Shown piece after piece: positions 28,101-37,458 of a DNA stretch of 64,000 bases. The notes under the pieces are model-generated. The model saw nothing but the letters and a program-made list of their open reading frames with translations, did no database searches and was not told the origin of the DNA. Every line of letters starts with the position of its first letter. Position 1 is the first letter of the stretch. Location: assembly GCF_016411825.1 (NCBI RefSeq), contig NZ_JAEKMH010000003.1:62001-126000 (forward strand). The letters are read 5' to 3'. Both the position numbers and the translations under genes were made by a program. The stretch comes from Devosia sediminis. Its GTDB lineage: Bacteria > Pseudomonadota > Alphaproteobacteria > Rhizobiales > Devosiaceae.

Positions 28101-28114
28101 TAACTGGCTGGTTA
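28101..28114. promoter_or_regulatory. Upstream operator-like dyad of the ABC operon
   Basis: TAACTGGCTGGTTA has complementary ends (TAAC/GTTA), and its CTGGTTA half is the reverse complement of the TAACCAG half of the site at 28196. It lies about 95 bp upstream of that site, a spacing compatible with looping by one repressor. Confidence 0.4.
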
Positions 28115-28165
28115 TTTGTGTCCGGGCTCAGTCAGCACCTGCACAAAACCCGGGGCCAATTGTGA

Positions 28166-28193
28166 TTGACAACCACAACAAAGGCCCTAACGT
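28166..28193 (+). promoter_or_regulatory. Promoter of the carbohydrate ABC operon
   Basis: A perfect -35 box TTGACA (28166-28171) with, after 16 bp, TAACGT (28188-28193) as a weak -10. It is the only consensus -35 in the 433-bp divergent region. Transcription would start just inside the operator-like dyad at 28196-28209. Confidence 0.5.
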
Positions 28194-28195
28194 AG

Positions 28196-28209
28196 TAACC
28201 AGTTGGTGA
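28196..28209. promoter_or_regulatory. Operator-like dyad at the ABC operon start site
   Basis: TAACCAGTTGGTGA, an imperfect palindrome placed at the predicted transcription start. A repressor bound here would block the promoter. The sequence style suits GntR or LacI regulators, but no such gene is in the window. Confidence 0.45.
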
Positions 28210-28283
28210 TTTAGCGACGGGAGGTCGCTGATCGCTCGCCGGTTCCGCAAGGCGGATCGGCAACTGTTCATGGGAGGAAAGAC

Positions 28284-29561
28284 ATGACAATTCGACTTGG
28301 ACGCCGTGAATTCCTGATGGGATCCTCGGCACTTGCCGCTGCCGCCGCCCTTGGCGTCAGCCCGGCCTGGGCTCAGAATGCCCTGCGCCTGATCTTCTGG
28401 GGCGGCCAGGCTCGCGCCGACCGCACCTATGCCGTGACCGACGCCTATGCGGCCGCCGGCAATCCCGGCGTCGAGGGTGAATTCCTGAGCTGGAACGACT
28501 ACTGGCCCAAGCTGGCGACCCAGACCGCCGGTGGCACCGCCCCGGACGTCATCCAGATGGACTATCGCTTCATCGTGGAATACGCCACCCGCAACGCCAT
28601 TGCCCCGCTCGACGACATTATCGGCGACCTGGGTGAATTCGACGCCGACCAGCTCGAAGGCGGCAAGGTCGACGGCAAGCTCTACGGCATTTCGCTCGGC
28701 GCCAACTCGGTCGCCATGCTGGCCAACGTCACCGCATTCGAAGCCATCGGCGAAGCCGTTCCAGACAATTCCTGGACCTATGCCGATATCGAGCGCCTGG
28801 GCGAGGCCTTCAAGGCTGCCGGCAACGGCATGGCTGCGATGTCGGACGGCTCGGGTTCCGAACCCTTCCTCGACAACTGGCTGCGTCAGCGCGGCAAGGC
28901 CCTCTACACCGCTGAAGGCAAGCTGGGCTTCGATGCTGCCGACGCGACCGAATGGTTCGCCATGTGGAACGGCTTCCGCGAAAAGGGCTATATCGTCTCG
29001 GCTGAAGACAATGCCCTCGATACCGGCGCGCCGGAAACCAGCATGGTGGCGCTCAAAAAGGCAGCTCTCCTGCCTTCGAACTCCAACCAGCTCGTGATCC
29101 ACCAGTCGGTGAACGACGATACCCTGACCATCACCTCCTATCCGCGCATCGAAGCCGGTGTTGGCGGCGGTCACTATCGCAAGCCCTCTATGTTCTTCTC
29201 GGTCGGTGGCACTGCTGCCGAAAAGCAGGCTGCTGCCGATTTCATCCGGTACTTCGTCACCGATCCGGAAGCCGGCAAGATCCTCGGCGTCGAGCGTGGC
29301 ATTCCCTGCAACGCCTCAGTCCGCGAAGCCATCACCCCGACCCTCGACGAACAGAGCCAGATCGCGCTCAACTTCGTGTCGAACCTGGGCGACCTGCTCG
29401 GACCGCTGCCGCCGTCCCCGCCGGCTGCCGCTGGTGAAATCGACACCTCGCTGCTGCGCGTGCTGAGCCAGGAAGTCGGCTTCGGTGGCCGTTCCGCGGA
29501 AGATGCCGGTCAGTTCTTCGTCGACGAAGCGACCGCCATTCTTAATCGCGCGGCCAGCTAA
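28284..29561 (+). CDS. Carbohydrate ABC transporter substrate-binding protein
   Basis: Periplasmic sugar-binding lipid-free protein of the family-1 (MalE/UgpB-like) type, 425 aa. The N-terminus MTIRLGRREFLMGSSALA has a twin-arginine motif followed by a hydrophobic stretch and cleavage after AWA, so export may use Tat rather than Sec. GTAPDVIQMDYRFIVEYA and the later LGVERGIPCN are typical of this class. GGGAGGA precedes the ATG. It is first gene of a six-gene operon; the substrate is probably a sugar or polyol converted by the two downstream dehydrogenases. Confidence 0.93.
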   Translation: MTIRLGRREFLMGSSALAAAAALGVSPAWAQNALRLIFWGGQARADRTYAVTDAYAAAGNPGVEGEFLSWNDYWPKLATQTAGGTAPDVIQMDYRFIVEYATRNAIAPLDDIIGDLGEFDADQLEGGKVDGKLYGISLGANSVAMLANVTAFEAIGEAVPDNSWTYADIERLGEAFKAAGNGMAAMSDGSGSEPFLDNWLRQRGKALYTAEGKLGFDAADATEWFAMWNGFREKGYIVSAEDNALDTGAPETSMVALKKAALLPSNSNQLVIHQSVNDDTLTITSYPRIEAGVGGGHYRKPSMFFSVGGTAAEKQAAADFIRYFVTDPEAGKILGVERGIPCNASVREAITPTLDEQSQIALNFVSNLGDLLGPLPPSPPAAAGEIDTSLLRVLSQEVGFGGRSAEDAGQFFVDEATAILNRAAS

Positions 29562-29563
29562 CA

Positions 29564-30505
29564 ATGGCTGTGAATGCGGCAGAAGCGGCTCCGCAGAATG
29601 CCGCATTCAGCACCACGAAATGGTCGAGGGCGTGGCAAAACCACGCCCCCGGCTATCTCTTCCTGCTGCCCTGGTTGATCGGCTTTATCGGCCTCACGGT
29701 CGGCCCGATGATCACCTCGCTCTACCTGAGCTTCACCGACTTCGACCTGCTGACGCCGGCGCAGTGGATTGGCACCGCCAATTACGAACGCATGTTCACC
29801 AATGACCGCAATTTTGCGGCCGCCATGCGCGTCACCTTCACCTTCGTGCTGTTCTCGGTGCCGTTGAAGCTCGCCTTCGCTCTGGCCATCGCCATGCTGC
29901 TCAACCGCGGCATGAAGGGCCTGCCGCTCTATCGCGCGCTGTTCTATCTACCGAGCCTGCTCGGCGCATCGGTCGCCATCGCCATCCTGTGGCGCCAGAT
30001 TTTTGCCGGCGACGGCCTCGTCAACCAGTTCCTGTCCATCTTCGGCATTGTCGGCCCGAGCTGGATTTCCAACCCCAATTACTCGCTCTGGACGCTGATC
30101 ATCCTGTCGATCTGGCAGTTCGGTTCGCCCATGATCATCTTCCTCGCCGGTCTGCGGCAGATTCCGCAGGACATGTACGAGGCAGCCAGTCTCGACGGCG
30201 CCGGCAAGTGGCGCCAGTTCTGGAAGATCACCCTGCCGCTGCTGACCCCCGTGGTGTTCTTCAACGCCATCATCCAGACCATCAATGCTTTCCAGAGCTT
30301 CACGCCGGCCTTTATCATCTCCAACGGCACCGGCTCGCCGATCAACTCGACGCTGTTCTATGCGCTCTATCTCTACAACGAGGCCTTCAGCTTCTTCCGC
30401 ATGGGCTACGCATCGGCCCTCGCCTGGTTCCTGCTGTTCCTGATCGCGTGCTTCACCGCCTTCTCCTTCCTCACCTCGAAATACTGGGTGCACTATGACG
30501 ACTGA
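29564..30505 (+). CDS. Carbohydrate ABC transporter permease (MalF-like)
   Basis: Inner-membrane permease, 313 aa, six predicted TM helices beginning at YLFLLPWLIGFIGLTVGPMI. The EAA loop that contacts the ATPase is EAASLDGAGKWRQFWKITLP. It begins 2 bp after the binding-protein stop and overlaps the next permease by 11 bp. It pairs with that protein to form the transport channel. Confidence 0.94.
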   Translation: MAVNAAEAAPQNAAFSTTKWSRAWQNHAPGYLFLLPWLIGFIGLTVGPMITSLYLSFTDFDLLTPAQWIGTANYERMFTNDRNFAAAMRVTFTFVLFSVPLKLAFALAIAMLLNRGMKGLPLYRALFYLPSLLGASVAIAILWRQIFAGDGLVNQFLSIFGIVGPSWISNPNYSLWTLIILSIWQFGSPMIIFLAGLRQIPQDMYEAASLDGAGKWRQFWKITLPLLTPVVFFNAIIQTINAFQSFTPAFIISNGTGSPINSTLFYALYLYNEAFSFFRMGYASALAWFLLFLIACFTAFSFLTSKYWVHYDD

Positions 30506-31391
30506 TGCACACAAGCTGACCGTGGTGACCGGGGCCGAAAACGACCCCTCGGCGCGGATGCGGAAGCGGATCGTCTCGGTCCTCGCCCATACGGCGCTGA
30601 TCTCTGCTTCGATCCTGATGCTCTATCCCCTGCTCTGGCTCCTCGCGGCTTCGTTCAAGCCCGACAACCAGATCTTCAACACCGGCATCTGGCCGACGGC
30701 GGATTGGGATATCGACGCCTATTTCCGTGGCTGGAACGCCATGCGCGTCAGCTTCGGCGTCTTCTTCATGAACTCGTTCGTGATCGCCATTCTCTCCATC
30801 GTCGGCAATCTCATTGCCTGCTCGATGGCGGCCTATGCGTTCGCGCGGCTGGAGTTCAAGTTCAAGAACTTCTGGTTCGCCATGATGATGATGACCCTGA
30901 TGCTGCCCGGCCAGGTCACCATCATCCCGCAATATGTGCTGTTCCGCGACCTGGGGTGGATCAACACCATCCTGCCGCTGGTCGTGCCGAAATTCCTTGC
31001 CGTCGACGCCTTCTTCATCTTCCTCATGGTGCAGTTCTTCCGCGGCATTCCGCGCGAGCTGGACGAGGCGGCGATGATGGACGGCGCCGGACCCTGGCGC
31101 ATCTACTGGAAGATCATGCTGCCGCTTTCCGTCCCCGTTCTGGTGACGGCAGCCATCTTCACCTTCATCTGGACCTGGGACGACTTCTTCGGACCGCTCA
31201 TCTTCCTCAATCGCATGCAGGATTACACGGTAACCTTGGGTCTCCGCACCTTCGTGGACTCCACGGGCGAAAGCGACTTTGGCGGGCTCTTTGCCATGAG
31301 CGTGCTCTCCATCGTGCCGATCTTCGTCTTCTTCCTCATCTTCCAGCGGTTCCTCATCGAAGGCATCGCCACGACCGGTATGAAACGCTAG
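30495..31391 (+). CDS. Carbohydrate ABC transporter permease (MalG-like)
   Basis: Second channel subunit, 298 aa, six TM helices. The EAA loop is DEAAMMDGAGPWRIYWKIML, and the C-terminal IEGIATTGMKR is the characteristic MalG-type ending. Its start lies inside the end of the preceding permease gene, which implies translational coupling and equal amounts of both subunits. Confidence 0.94.
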   Translation: MTTDAHKLTVVTGAENDPSARMRKRIVSVLAHTALISASILMLYPLLWLLAASFKPDNQIFNTGIWPTADWDIDAYFRGWNAMRVSFGVFFMNSFVIAILSIVGNLIACSMAAYAFARLEFKFKNFWFAMMMMTLMLPGQVTIIPQYVLFRDLGWINTILPLVVPKFLAVDAFFIFLMVQFFRGIPRELDEAAMMDGAGPWRIYWKIMLPLSVPVLVTAAIFTFIWTWDDFFGPLIFLNRMQDYTVTLGLRTFVDSTGESDFGGLFAMSVLSIVPIFVFFLIFQRFLIEGIATTGMKR

Positions 31392-31395
31392 CCCT

Positions 31396-32415
31396 ATGTC
31401 TGACATCAAGTTTGCCGCCATCGGCATCAACCACGCCCATATCTATGGCCAGGTGGAATGCCTGAAGCGCGCTGGCGCCGAATTCGTCGCCTTCCACGCC
31501 ATCGAGGATGATCTCGCCAAGACCTTTGGCGAGAAATTCCCCGAAGCCAAGCGCGTCTCGGACCCCAAGGCCATCCTCGAGGATGCCTCCATCCAGGTCA
31601 TCGTTACCGCCGCCATTCCGGGCGACCGGGCCGACATCTGCCTGGCCGCCATGCGGCACGGCAAGGATGTGCTGACCGACAAGCCGGGCATGACCACCTT
31701 TGCCCAGCTCGACGAGATCAAACGCGTTCAGAAGGAAACCGGCCGCATCTTCTCGGTGCTCTATTCCGAGCATTTCGAAGTGCCGGCCGCGGTCGAAGCG
31801 GGCAATCTCATTGCCGCGGGCGCCATCGGCCAGGTGGTCAATACCGTCGGCCTCGGCCCTCATTCGCTCCGCCTCAACAACCGCCCCGACTGGTTCTTCA
31901 CCCGCAATCGCTATGGCGGCATCCTCTGCGACATCGCCAGCCACCAGTTCGAGCAGTTCCTGTTCTTCTCGGGCGCCATGGATGGCGAAGTGGTTTCGGC
32001 CAGCGTCGCCAATCGCGGCAATCCCAATCGGCCGGGCCTCCAGGATGTCGGCGACGCCCATGTGCGCACCGCCACCTCGTCGGGCTATATCCGCGTCGAC
32101 TGGTTCACGCCCGAAGGCCTGCCCACCTGGGGCGACGGGCGCCTGACCATCCTCGGCACCGAGGGCTATATCGAGCTGCGCAAATATGTCGATATCGCCG
32201 GCCGCCCCGGCAAGGATCACCTCTTCCTCGTCGACAGGAAGGGCGTGCAGCATGTCGACTGCGCCAATGTCGATCTGCCCTTTGGCCGCCAGTTCCTCGA
32301 CGACGTCAGGAACCGCACCGAAACGGCCATGCCGCAGGAGCGCTGCTACAATGCCATGAAACTGGCGCTCACTGCCCAGCAGATGGCCGAAGTCGGGACG
32401 GAGTGGGCCCAATGA
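31396..32415 (+). CDS. Gfo/Idh/MocA family oxidoreductase (first)
   Basis: NAD(P)-dependent sugar or polyol dehydrogenase, 339 aa. A Rossmann domain starts at FAAIGINHAHIYGQVECLKRAG; the unusual GxNHxH in place of GxGxxG is seen in a subgroup of the family. TDKPGMTT corresponds to the conserved EKP motif, with Asp for Glu. A C-terminal beta-sheet substrate domain follows. Its stop overlaps the next dehydrogenase start (ATGA). Being inside a sugar-importer operon, it likely oxidises the imported compound. Confidence 0.9.
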   Translation: MSDIKFAAIGINHAHIYGQVECLKRAGAEFVAFHAIEDDLAKTFGEKFPEAKRVSDPKAILEDASIQVIVTAAIPGDRADICLAAMRHGKDVLTDKPGMTTFAQLDEIKRVQKETGRIFSVLYSEHFEVPAAVEAGNLIAAGAIGQVVNTVGLGPHSLRLNNRPDWFFTRNRYGGILCDIASHQFEQFLFFSGAMDGEVVSASVANRGNPNRPGLQDVGDAHVRTATSSGYIRVDWFTPEGLPTWGDGRLTILGTEGYIELRKYVDIAGRPGKDHLFLVDRKGVQHVDCANVDLPFGRQFLDDVRNRTETAMPQERCYNAMKLALTAQQMAEVGTEWAQ

Positions 32416-33491
32416 GCCGCGTATTGAACGTCGCCATCGTCGGCTGCGGCATCGGCCGCTCGCATATCGTCGAGGGCTACCTGCCCAATGCCGACAAGTT
32501 CAAGGTCGTGGCGCTGTGCGATCTCGACCAGGCTCGGCTCGACAAGATCGGCGATGAATTCGGCATCGAGCGCCGCATCCTCGACTTCAACGAACTGCTC
32601 ACCATGGACGATGTCGACGTCATCGACGTCTGCACCCCGCCCGGCGCCCACTTCTTCATGGTGAAAGCCGCGCTCGAAGCGGGCAAGCATGTGGTCTGCG
32701 AAAAGCCGCTGGTCGGCTCGCTCGAGGCGGTCGACGCGATCATGGAGATCGAAAAGACCGCCAAGGGCAAGCTGATGCCGGTCTTCCAGTACCGCTTCGG
32801 CAACGGCATCGAACAGGCCAAGCGCATCATCGATGCCGGCATTGCCGGCAAGGCCTATGTCGGCACGGTGGAAACCTTCTGGCGTCGCGAGGCGCCCTAT
32901 TACGCCATTCCCTGGCGCGGCAAGTGGAAGACCGAACTGGGCGGCGTCCTCATGGGCCACGCCATCCACCCGCACGACATCTTCACCTATCTCATGGGCG
33001 ACATCGCCCGGGTGTTCGGTCGCGTCGCCACCCGCGTCAACCCGATCGAGGTGGAGGACTGCATTTCGGCCTCGCTCGAAATGAAGTCGGGGGCGCTCGC
33101 CAGCCTCACGGCCACCCTGGGCTCGGTCGACGAGATCACCCGCATCCGCCTGCAGTTCGAAAACGTCACCATCGAGAGCGACCACGCCCCCTACAATCCG
33201 GGCAAGGAACTCTGGAAAATCCTGCCGCGCAATGACGAGGTGAAGGCCAGGATCGAGGCGCTGCTGGCCAATTGGCAGGACGTGCCGAGCCGCTTCCAGA
33301 CCCAGATGGCCCGCTTCCACGACGCCATTTTCGGCAAGGGCGAATTGCCCGTGTCCAGTGCCGACAGCCGCCGCGCGCTCGAACTGGTGACGGCCTTCTA
33401 CCACTCCTCTTCAACCCATACCGAGGTCACGCTGCCGCTCGGTCCCGAACATCCGCTCTACCAGAGCTGGGTGCCGGCTGAGTTCCGCTAA
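32412..33491 (+). CDS. Gfo/Idh/MocA family oxidoreductase (second)
   Basis: A second NAD(P)-dependent dehydrogenase, 359 aa. Classic Rossmann start VAIVGCGIGRSHIVEGY and the conserved EKP motif in HVVCEKPLVGSLEAVDAIM; the segment MGHAIHPHDIFTYLMG contains the histidines expected around the active site. ATGA overlap with the preceding gene. Two different members in tandem suggest sequential oxidation and reduction of a sugar, as in scyllo/myo-inositol or levoglucosan-type pathways, but the substrate cannot be deduced. Confidence 0.92.
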   Translation: MSRVLNVAIVGCGIGRSHIVEGYLPNADKFKVVALCDLDQARLDKIGDEFGIERRILDFNELLTMDDVDVIDVCTPPGAHFFMVKAALEAGKHVVCEKPLVGSLEAVDAIMEIEKTAKGKLMPVFQYRFGNGIEQAKRIIDAGIAGKAYVGTVETFWRREAPYYAIPWRGKWKTELGGVLMGHAIHPHDIFTYLMGDIARVFGRVATRVNPIEVEDCISASLEMKSGALASLTATLGSVDEITRIRLQFENVTIESDHAPYNPGKELWKILPRNDEVKARIEALLANWQDVPSRFQTQMARFHDAIFGKGELPVSSADSRRALELVTAFYHSSSTHTEVTLPLGPEHPLYQSWVPAEFR

Positions 33492-33503
33492 GGAGACAAG
33501 ACC

Positions 33504-34559
<1,056 letters not shown>

Positions 34560-34575
34560 CGCCGACCCGCTAGGG

Positions 34576-34600
34576 CAAATCTCTCCGGTGGAGAGATTTG
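34576..34600. repeat. Perfect 11-bp hairpin after the ABC operon
   Basis: CAAATCTCTCC (34576-34586) pairs with GGAGAGATTTG (34590-34600) around a 3-nt loop. It has no U-run. It sits between the last stop codon and the terminator and could protect the operon mRNA 3' end or be part of a dispersed palindrome. Confidence 0.7.
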
Positions 34601-34663
34601 AGGCAAGGAGGCCATGAGCGCTATGCGCAAATGGCGGAGCGCCGCCCCTCCTAGGCACGCTCC

Positions 34664-34697
34664 AACACCCTCGGGCCTTTCCCGAGGGTGTTTTGTT
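34664..34697 (+). terminator. Strong terminator of the ABC operon
   Basis: AACACCCTCGGG (34664-34675) pairs with CCCGAGGGTGTT (34681-34692), a 12-bp perfect stem with a 5-nt loop, followed by TTGTTT. It separates the operon from the Shedu genes. Confidence 0.92.
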
Positions 34698-34848
34698 TGG
34701 GCGGGATGGGGGTGGGGAGCGGACTGGCAGGTTTTGGCAATCAAGTCGACAAGTCGGACCTGCGCCCCTGTGGATTACGTCGCAACGCGAGACTCTCGCT
34801 AAGTAGAACGGATATGTTTGGTATCAGGATTTCTGTGCTGGGAAGATT

Positions 34849-36030
34849 ATGTCGGACGGCGATGAAACGTACTTTTGGGGACGCATCCCCCGATACACGT
34901 ATTACTCGCGACGCATCAGCGCCATCTTTGAACGGCCGGTGAGCCCGAGGCGGTTTCTTCATCGTGTGATCGAGGGCAAAGGCGGGGTGGTGGCTATGAA
35001 GGAAGGTAAAGAGGTTGTCTTGCGTGAAGCAGAAGCCGCCCGGTACCAGCTAAAGGCAACTCTGTACGAGGACGACCACCAGATAACGAACCTCACCTTC
35101 CAGAAGTGGAACAACAAGGGTGGACCCAACAAGGAGATCGCCTTCTCCCTGCGCGGTCGAGAGATTGACGAGTTGCTCCACTTCATCCGCTCTTCCGAGA
35201 CGATGATTTTTGTTGATGAGCAAGGCGGCCGGGTGTCCGACCGTACCTTGGTACAGTCCACGTTCGACCGGCGACAGATTGCTCGCGTGCTCGTGGAAGA
35301 CCCCACCCTCCTGAATGCCGTGCTGGAGAACGACATCGAGGCGCAAGACATAGTGGGGCTGGCACGCAGACGCCGCGAGCTTGCCCACTTCCGCCAGATG
35401 CTCGATGACGCTGATTTTCGGCAAGCCGAAGCCGAGAAGAAAAAGAGTCTTGAGGCAGCTTGGCAGGCCTTCTTTGAACGGAACACTTGGATATTCGGCT
35501 ACGGCCTGTCCTACATAGCCATGTCAGAGCTGGACGGTCGGGCCCTGCGGAACAAGGTGGCAGGCTACAACATCAGCGGGCGGGGCAAGGAGGTGGACGG
35601 GCTGATGAAGACCGTGGCGGCCATCAACTCCCTGTGTTTTGTCGAGATCAAAACGTCTGACACCCAGCTGGTCAAATACTACCGCCCAGGCGTTTTCGCT
35701 CCGAGCGTTGAGCTTGCGGGGGCCGTCTCACAAATTCAGGTGACGGTGCAGCGCGCTCTTGAGGACCTGACCGAGGTATATCAGCCGACGCATCTGGAAA
35801 GCGGCGATCCAACCGGCGAGACCCTGTTCCAGTTCCAGCCACGGTCGTTCCTGGTTGTTGGCAACCTTGGCGAGTTTCAGACGCCCGAAGGCACCAACAA
35901 GGACAAATTCAGGTCGTTCGAGCTGTTCCGCCGCTCGCTCAGATGGCCGGAGGTACTGACCTTCGACGAGCTATATGCGCGGGCGCGGTTCATTGTGGAG
36001 GATGCGTCGGCCGAGGGTAAGGCTGAGTGA
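34849..36030 (+). CDS. Shedu-type anti-phage nuclease (SduA, DUF4263)
   Basis: A 393-aa protein whose C-terminal half matches the Shedu/DUF4263 PD-(D/E)XK nuclease. The helix-strand ERNTWIFGYGL (210-220) precedes GKEVDG with Asp250 and FVEIKTSDTQLV with Glu266 and Lys268, together the D...ExK catalytic set; RPGVFAPSVELAGAVSQIQ continues the fold. Shedu proteins are known as single-gene anti-phage defences. The N-terminal 195 residues are not recognisable and probably sense the invader. The stop codon overlaps the next gene's start (GTGA), so the two are coupled. Codon use by eye is less GC-biased than that of neighbours, which fits horizontal gain. Confidence 0.85.
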   Translation: MSDGDETYFWGRIPRYTYYSRRISAIFERPVSPRRFLHRVIEGKGGVVAMKEGKEVVLREAEAARYQLKATLYEDDHQITNLTFQKWNNKGGPNKEIAFSLRGREIDELLHFIRSSETMIFVDEQGGRVSDRTLVQSTFDRRQIARVLVEDPTLLNAVLENDIEAQDIVGLARRRRELAHFRQMLDDADFRQAEAEKKKSLEAAWQAFFERNTWIFGYGLSYIAMSELDGRALRNKVAGYNISGRGKEVDGLMKTVAAINSLCFVEIKTSDTQLVKYYRPGVFAPSVELAGAVSQIQVTVQRALEDLTEVYQPTHLESGDPTGETLFQFQPRSFLVVGNLGEFQTPEGTNKDKFRSFELFRRSLRWPEVLTFDELYARARFIVEDASAEGKAE

Positions 36031-36902
36031 GCCAGAAGCTGGGGAAGAGAAGCCGAAGCCGAGCAGAGGTGATGTCACGCGATGGCGAGTGCATCTATTG
36101 CGGCCAGCCCACCACGCACCAAGAGCATATGCCGCCCATTGGTATGTTCCGCAAGCGGGACCGGGCGAGCGGGATGGAGTTTGCCACCTGTGCGGCGTGC
36201 AATAATGGAACGAGTGCTGCCGACCTAGTGGCCAGCTTCATGGCGCGGATAGACGCCAATGGGGCACTGGGCGACTGGCGCTTTCAGGAGGCTTTTGCCC
36301 AGCGGAACATGCTCATGGAGCTTGCCCCGGGCTTTCTAGCCGAGCTTCTAAGCCCTGCCCGCGTCGAGCCTGTCCTATTAAACACCAACGGCGTACTTAC
36401 CCGTCAGGCCATGATTAAAGCCGATGGTCCGCTGACCAAAGCATACCTAGACGTTTTCAGCGCAAAATTGGGCATGGCCTTGTATCGAGAGCACACCGAC
36501 TCCCGATTGCCCGACCACGGCGGGGTGCAGGCGTGGTGGTATCTCAACTTCGGGCTGGCCATCAAAGACGTCGAGCAGATGTTGTCCATCATGCCTTTGG
36601 CCGGTCGGCTAGCTCAAGGGCGAAAGACATCAGATGGGCAGTTCAACTACCGTTGCAACACAGACAACAAAAGTATTGTAGTGGCCCTCGTATCCTTCCA
36701 CGACAACCTGCACGTGTCGTTTGCAGCTACATCGGATCCGCAGTTTTACAATCTGCCGTTCGAACACCCGCGAGCGCGGTTCACGAAGCCAGGTCAGATT
36801 GCCGGGATGATGCCCAAGGTGACGCCGTCGCAGCTTATTATGCTGCCAGGGCTCGGCGGGGCGCCCTATACATCCCTCCGAATACCCGCGCGGCGCGCGT
36901 AA
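36027..36902 (+). CDS. HNH-like zinc-finger protein coupled to the Shedu gene
   Basis: A 291-aa protein starting at GTG, inside the stop of the Shedu gene. The N-terminus has a treble-clef/HNH pattern: CIYC (22-25), HQEHMPP with Glu33-His34, then CAACNNGTSAAD with Cys55, Cys58 and Asn59. CxxC - EHxxP - CxxCN is the layout of HNH endonuclease-like families. The remaining 220 residues are without recognisable motifs and rich in aromatic and hydrophobic residues (VQAWWYLNFGLAI). The tight coupling suggests a partner of the Shedu nuclease: second nuclease, regulator or effector. The family is not identified; catalytic activity is unproven. Confidence 0.72.
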   Translation: MSQKLGKRSRSRAEVMSRDGECIYCGQPTTHQEHMPPIGMFRKRDRASGMEFATCAACNNGTSAADLVASFMARIDANGALGDWRFQEAFAQRNMLMELAPGFLAELLSPARVEPVLLNTNGVLTRQAMIKADGPLTKAYLDVFSAKLGMALYREHTDSRLPDHGGVQAWWYLNFGLAIKDVEQMLSIMPLAGRLAQGRKTSDGQFNYRCNTDNKSIVVALVSFHDNLHVSFAATSDPQFYNLPFEHPRARFTKPGQIAGMMPKVTPSQLIMLPGLGGAPYTSLRIPARRA

Positions 36903-37030
36903 TCACTCTATCAAATGAATGTCGGCTTTCGGGAATTAGAGGTTAGGGCCTCCACGACTGAGACGGGGTCGAACGCCGCCACTCCAAAACACTTATCCCC
37001 GCCCCCAAATTCCGCCCCATACTGCCCCCA

Positions 37031-37072
37031 TCCCCGTCACACACGCGGCCCCGACGCAGGGTCGGGCGGGGA
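37031..37072. repeat. REP-like palindrome
   Basis: Nested inverted repeat: TCCCCG (37031-37036) with CGGGGA (37067-37072) outside, and CCCGAC (37050-37055) with GTCGGG (37061-37066) inside. The bases from the end of the HNH-like gene (36903) to here show no gene or other signal. Confidence 0.55.
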
Positions 37073-37171
37073 GGATCGGATGGAGAGGGCGCTCTCCTGC
37101 GTGGGTAGAAAACTTCGGCGCTGTCTGGCGCCAGCCTGACGGCACCCCCTTAAACATGGGACCGGACGGCT

Positions 37172-37339
37172 GGGGTCACCTATCGGACAGCGCAGATGCG
37201 CCGGCAGCCGGACCCCAAAGGTACCGCCTGAGGACCGGGCCCCCTAAGCAAGCCGATGCCGTGACGAACGGCCAGTGGCTCAGTTCTTGAACGTTCGTTT
37301 GGGCCGCCGGCCGTTCGTTACCGTGCACCCGATAGCCCC
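37172..37339. ncRNA. Candidate structured RNA between the Shedu island and tRNA-Gly
   Basis: About 168 bp without a credible ORF that fold on paper into a closed structure. The ends pair (GGGG + CTATCGG at 37172-37186 with CCGATAG + CCCC at 37329-37339). An inner perfect stem, ACGAACGGCC (37264-37273) with GGCCGTTCGT (37309-37318), extends outwards by wobble pairs. Its tip has a further 8-bp stem, GTGGCTCA with TGGGCCGC. The length and a closing stem recall 6S RNA, but the large left-hand bulge does not, and I could not match it to any known RNA. Strand undetermined. Confidence 0.35.
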
Positions 37340-37408
37340 ATGGGCGAGGCGGGACCTCTGCACGTCCAGCGCACAAATCCGCGCATTTAACGACAACCCG
37401 AAAACAAC

Positions 37409-37435
37409 AAAGGCCGGACTGCTGTCCGGCCTTTT
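37409..37435. terminator. Bidirectional terminator next to tRNA-Gly
   Basis: AAAGGCCGGA (37409-37418) pairs with TCCGGCCTTT (37425-37434), a 10-bp stem with 6-nt loop. On the minus strand it lies 24 bp past the tRNA 3' end and is followed by TTTGTTGTTTT, so it terminates the tRNA transcript. On the plus strand it could end a transcript from the structured region. Confidence 0.88.
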
Positions 37436-37458
37436 GTCGTATCCCGATCTTGGGAAAT

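Noticed and set aside
34614-34802. 62-codon frame with AAGGAGG before its ATG, after the ABC operon
   Set aside because: It reads straight through the 12-bp terminator stem and has no recognisable features; the ribosome-like site is probably chance.
37385-37400. AACGACAAC resembling the NDN of an alphaproteobacterial tmRNA tag
   Set aside because: No stop or ALAA-type ending follows and no tmRNA acceptor structure was found nearby.
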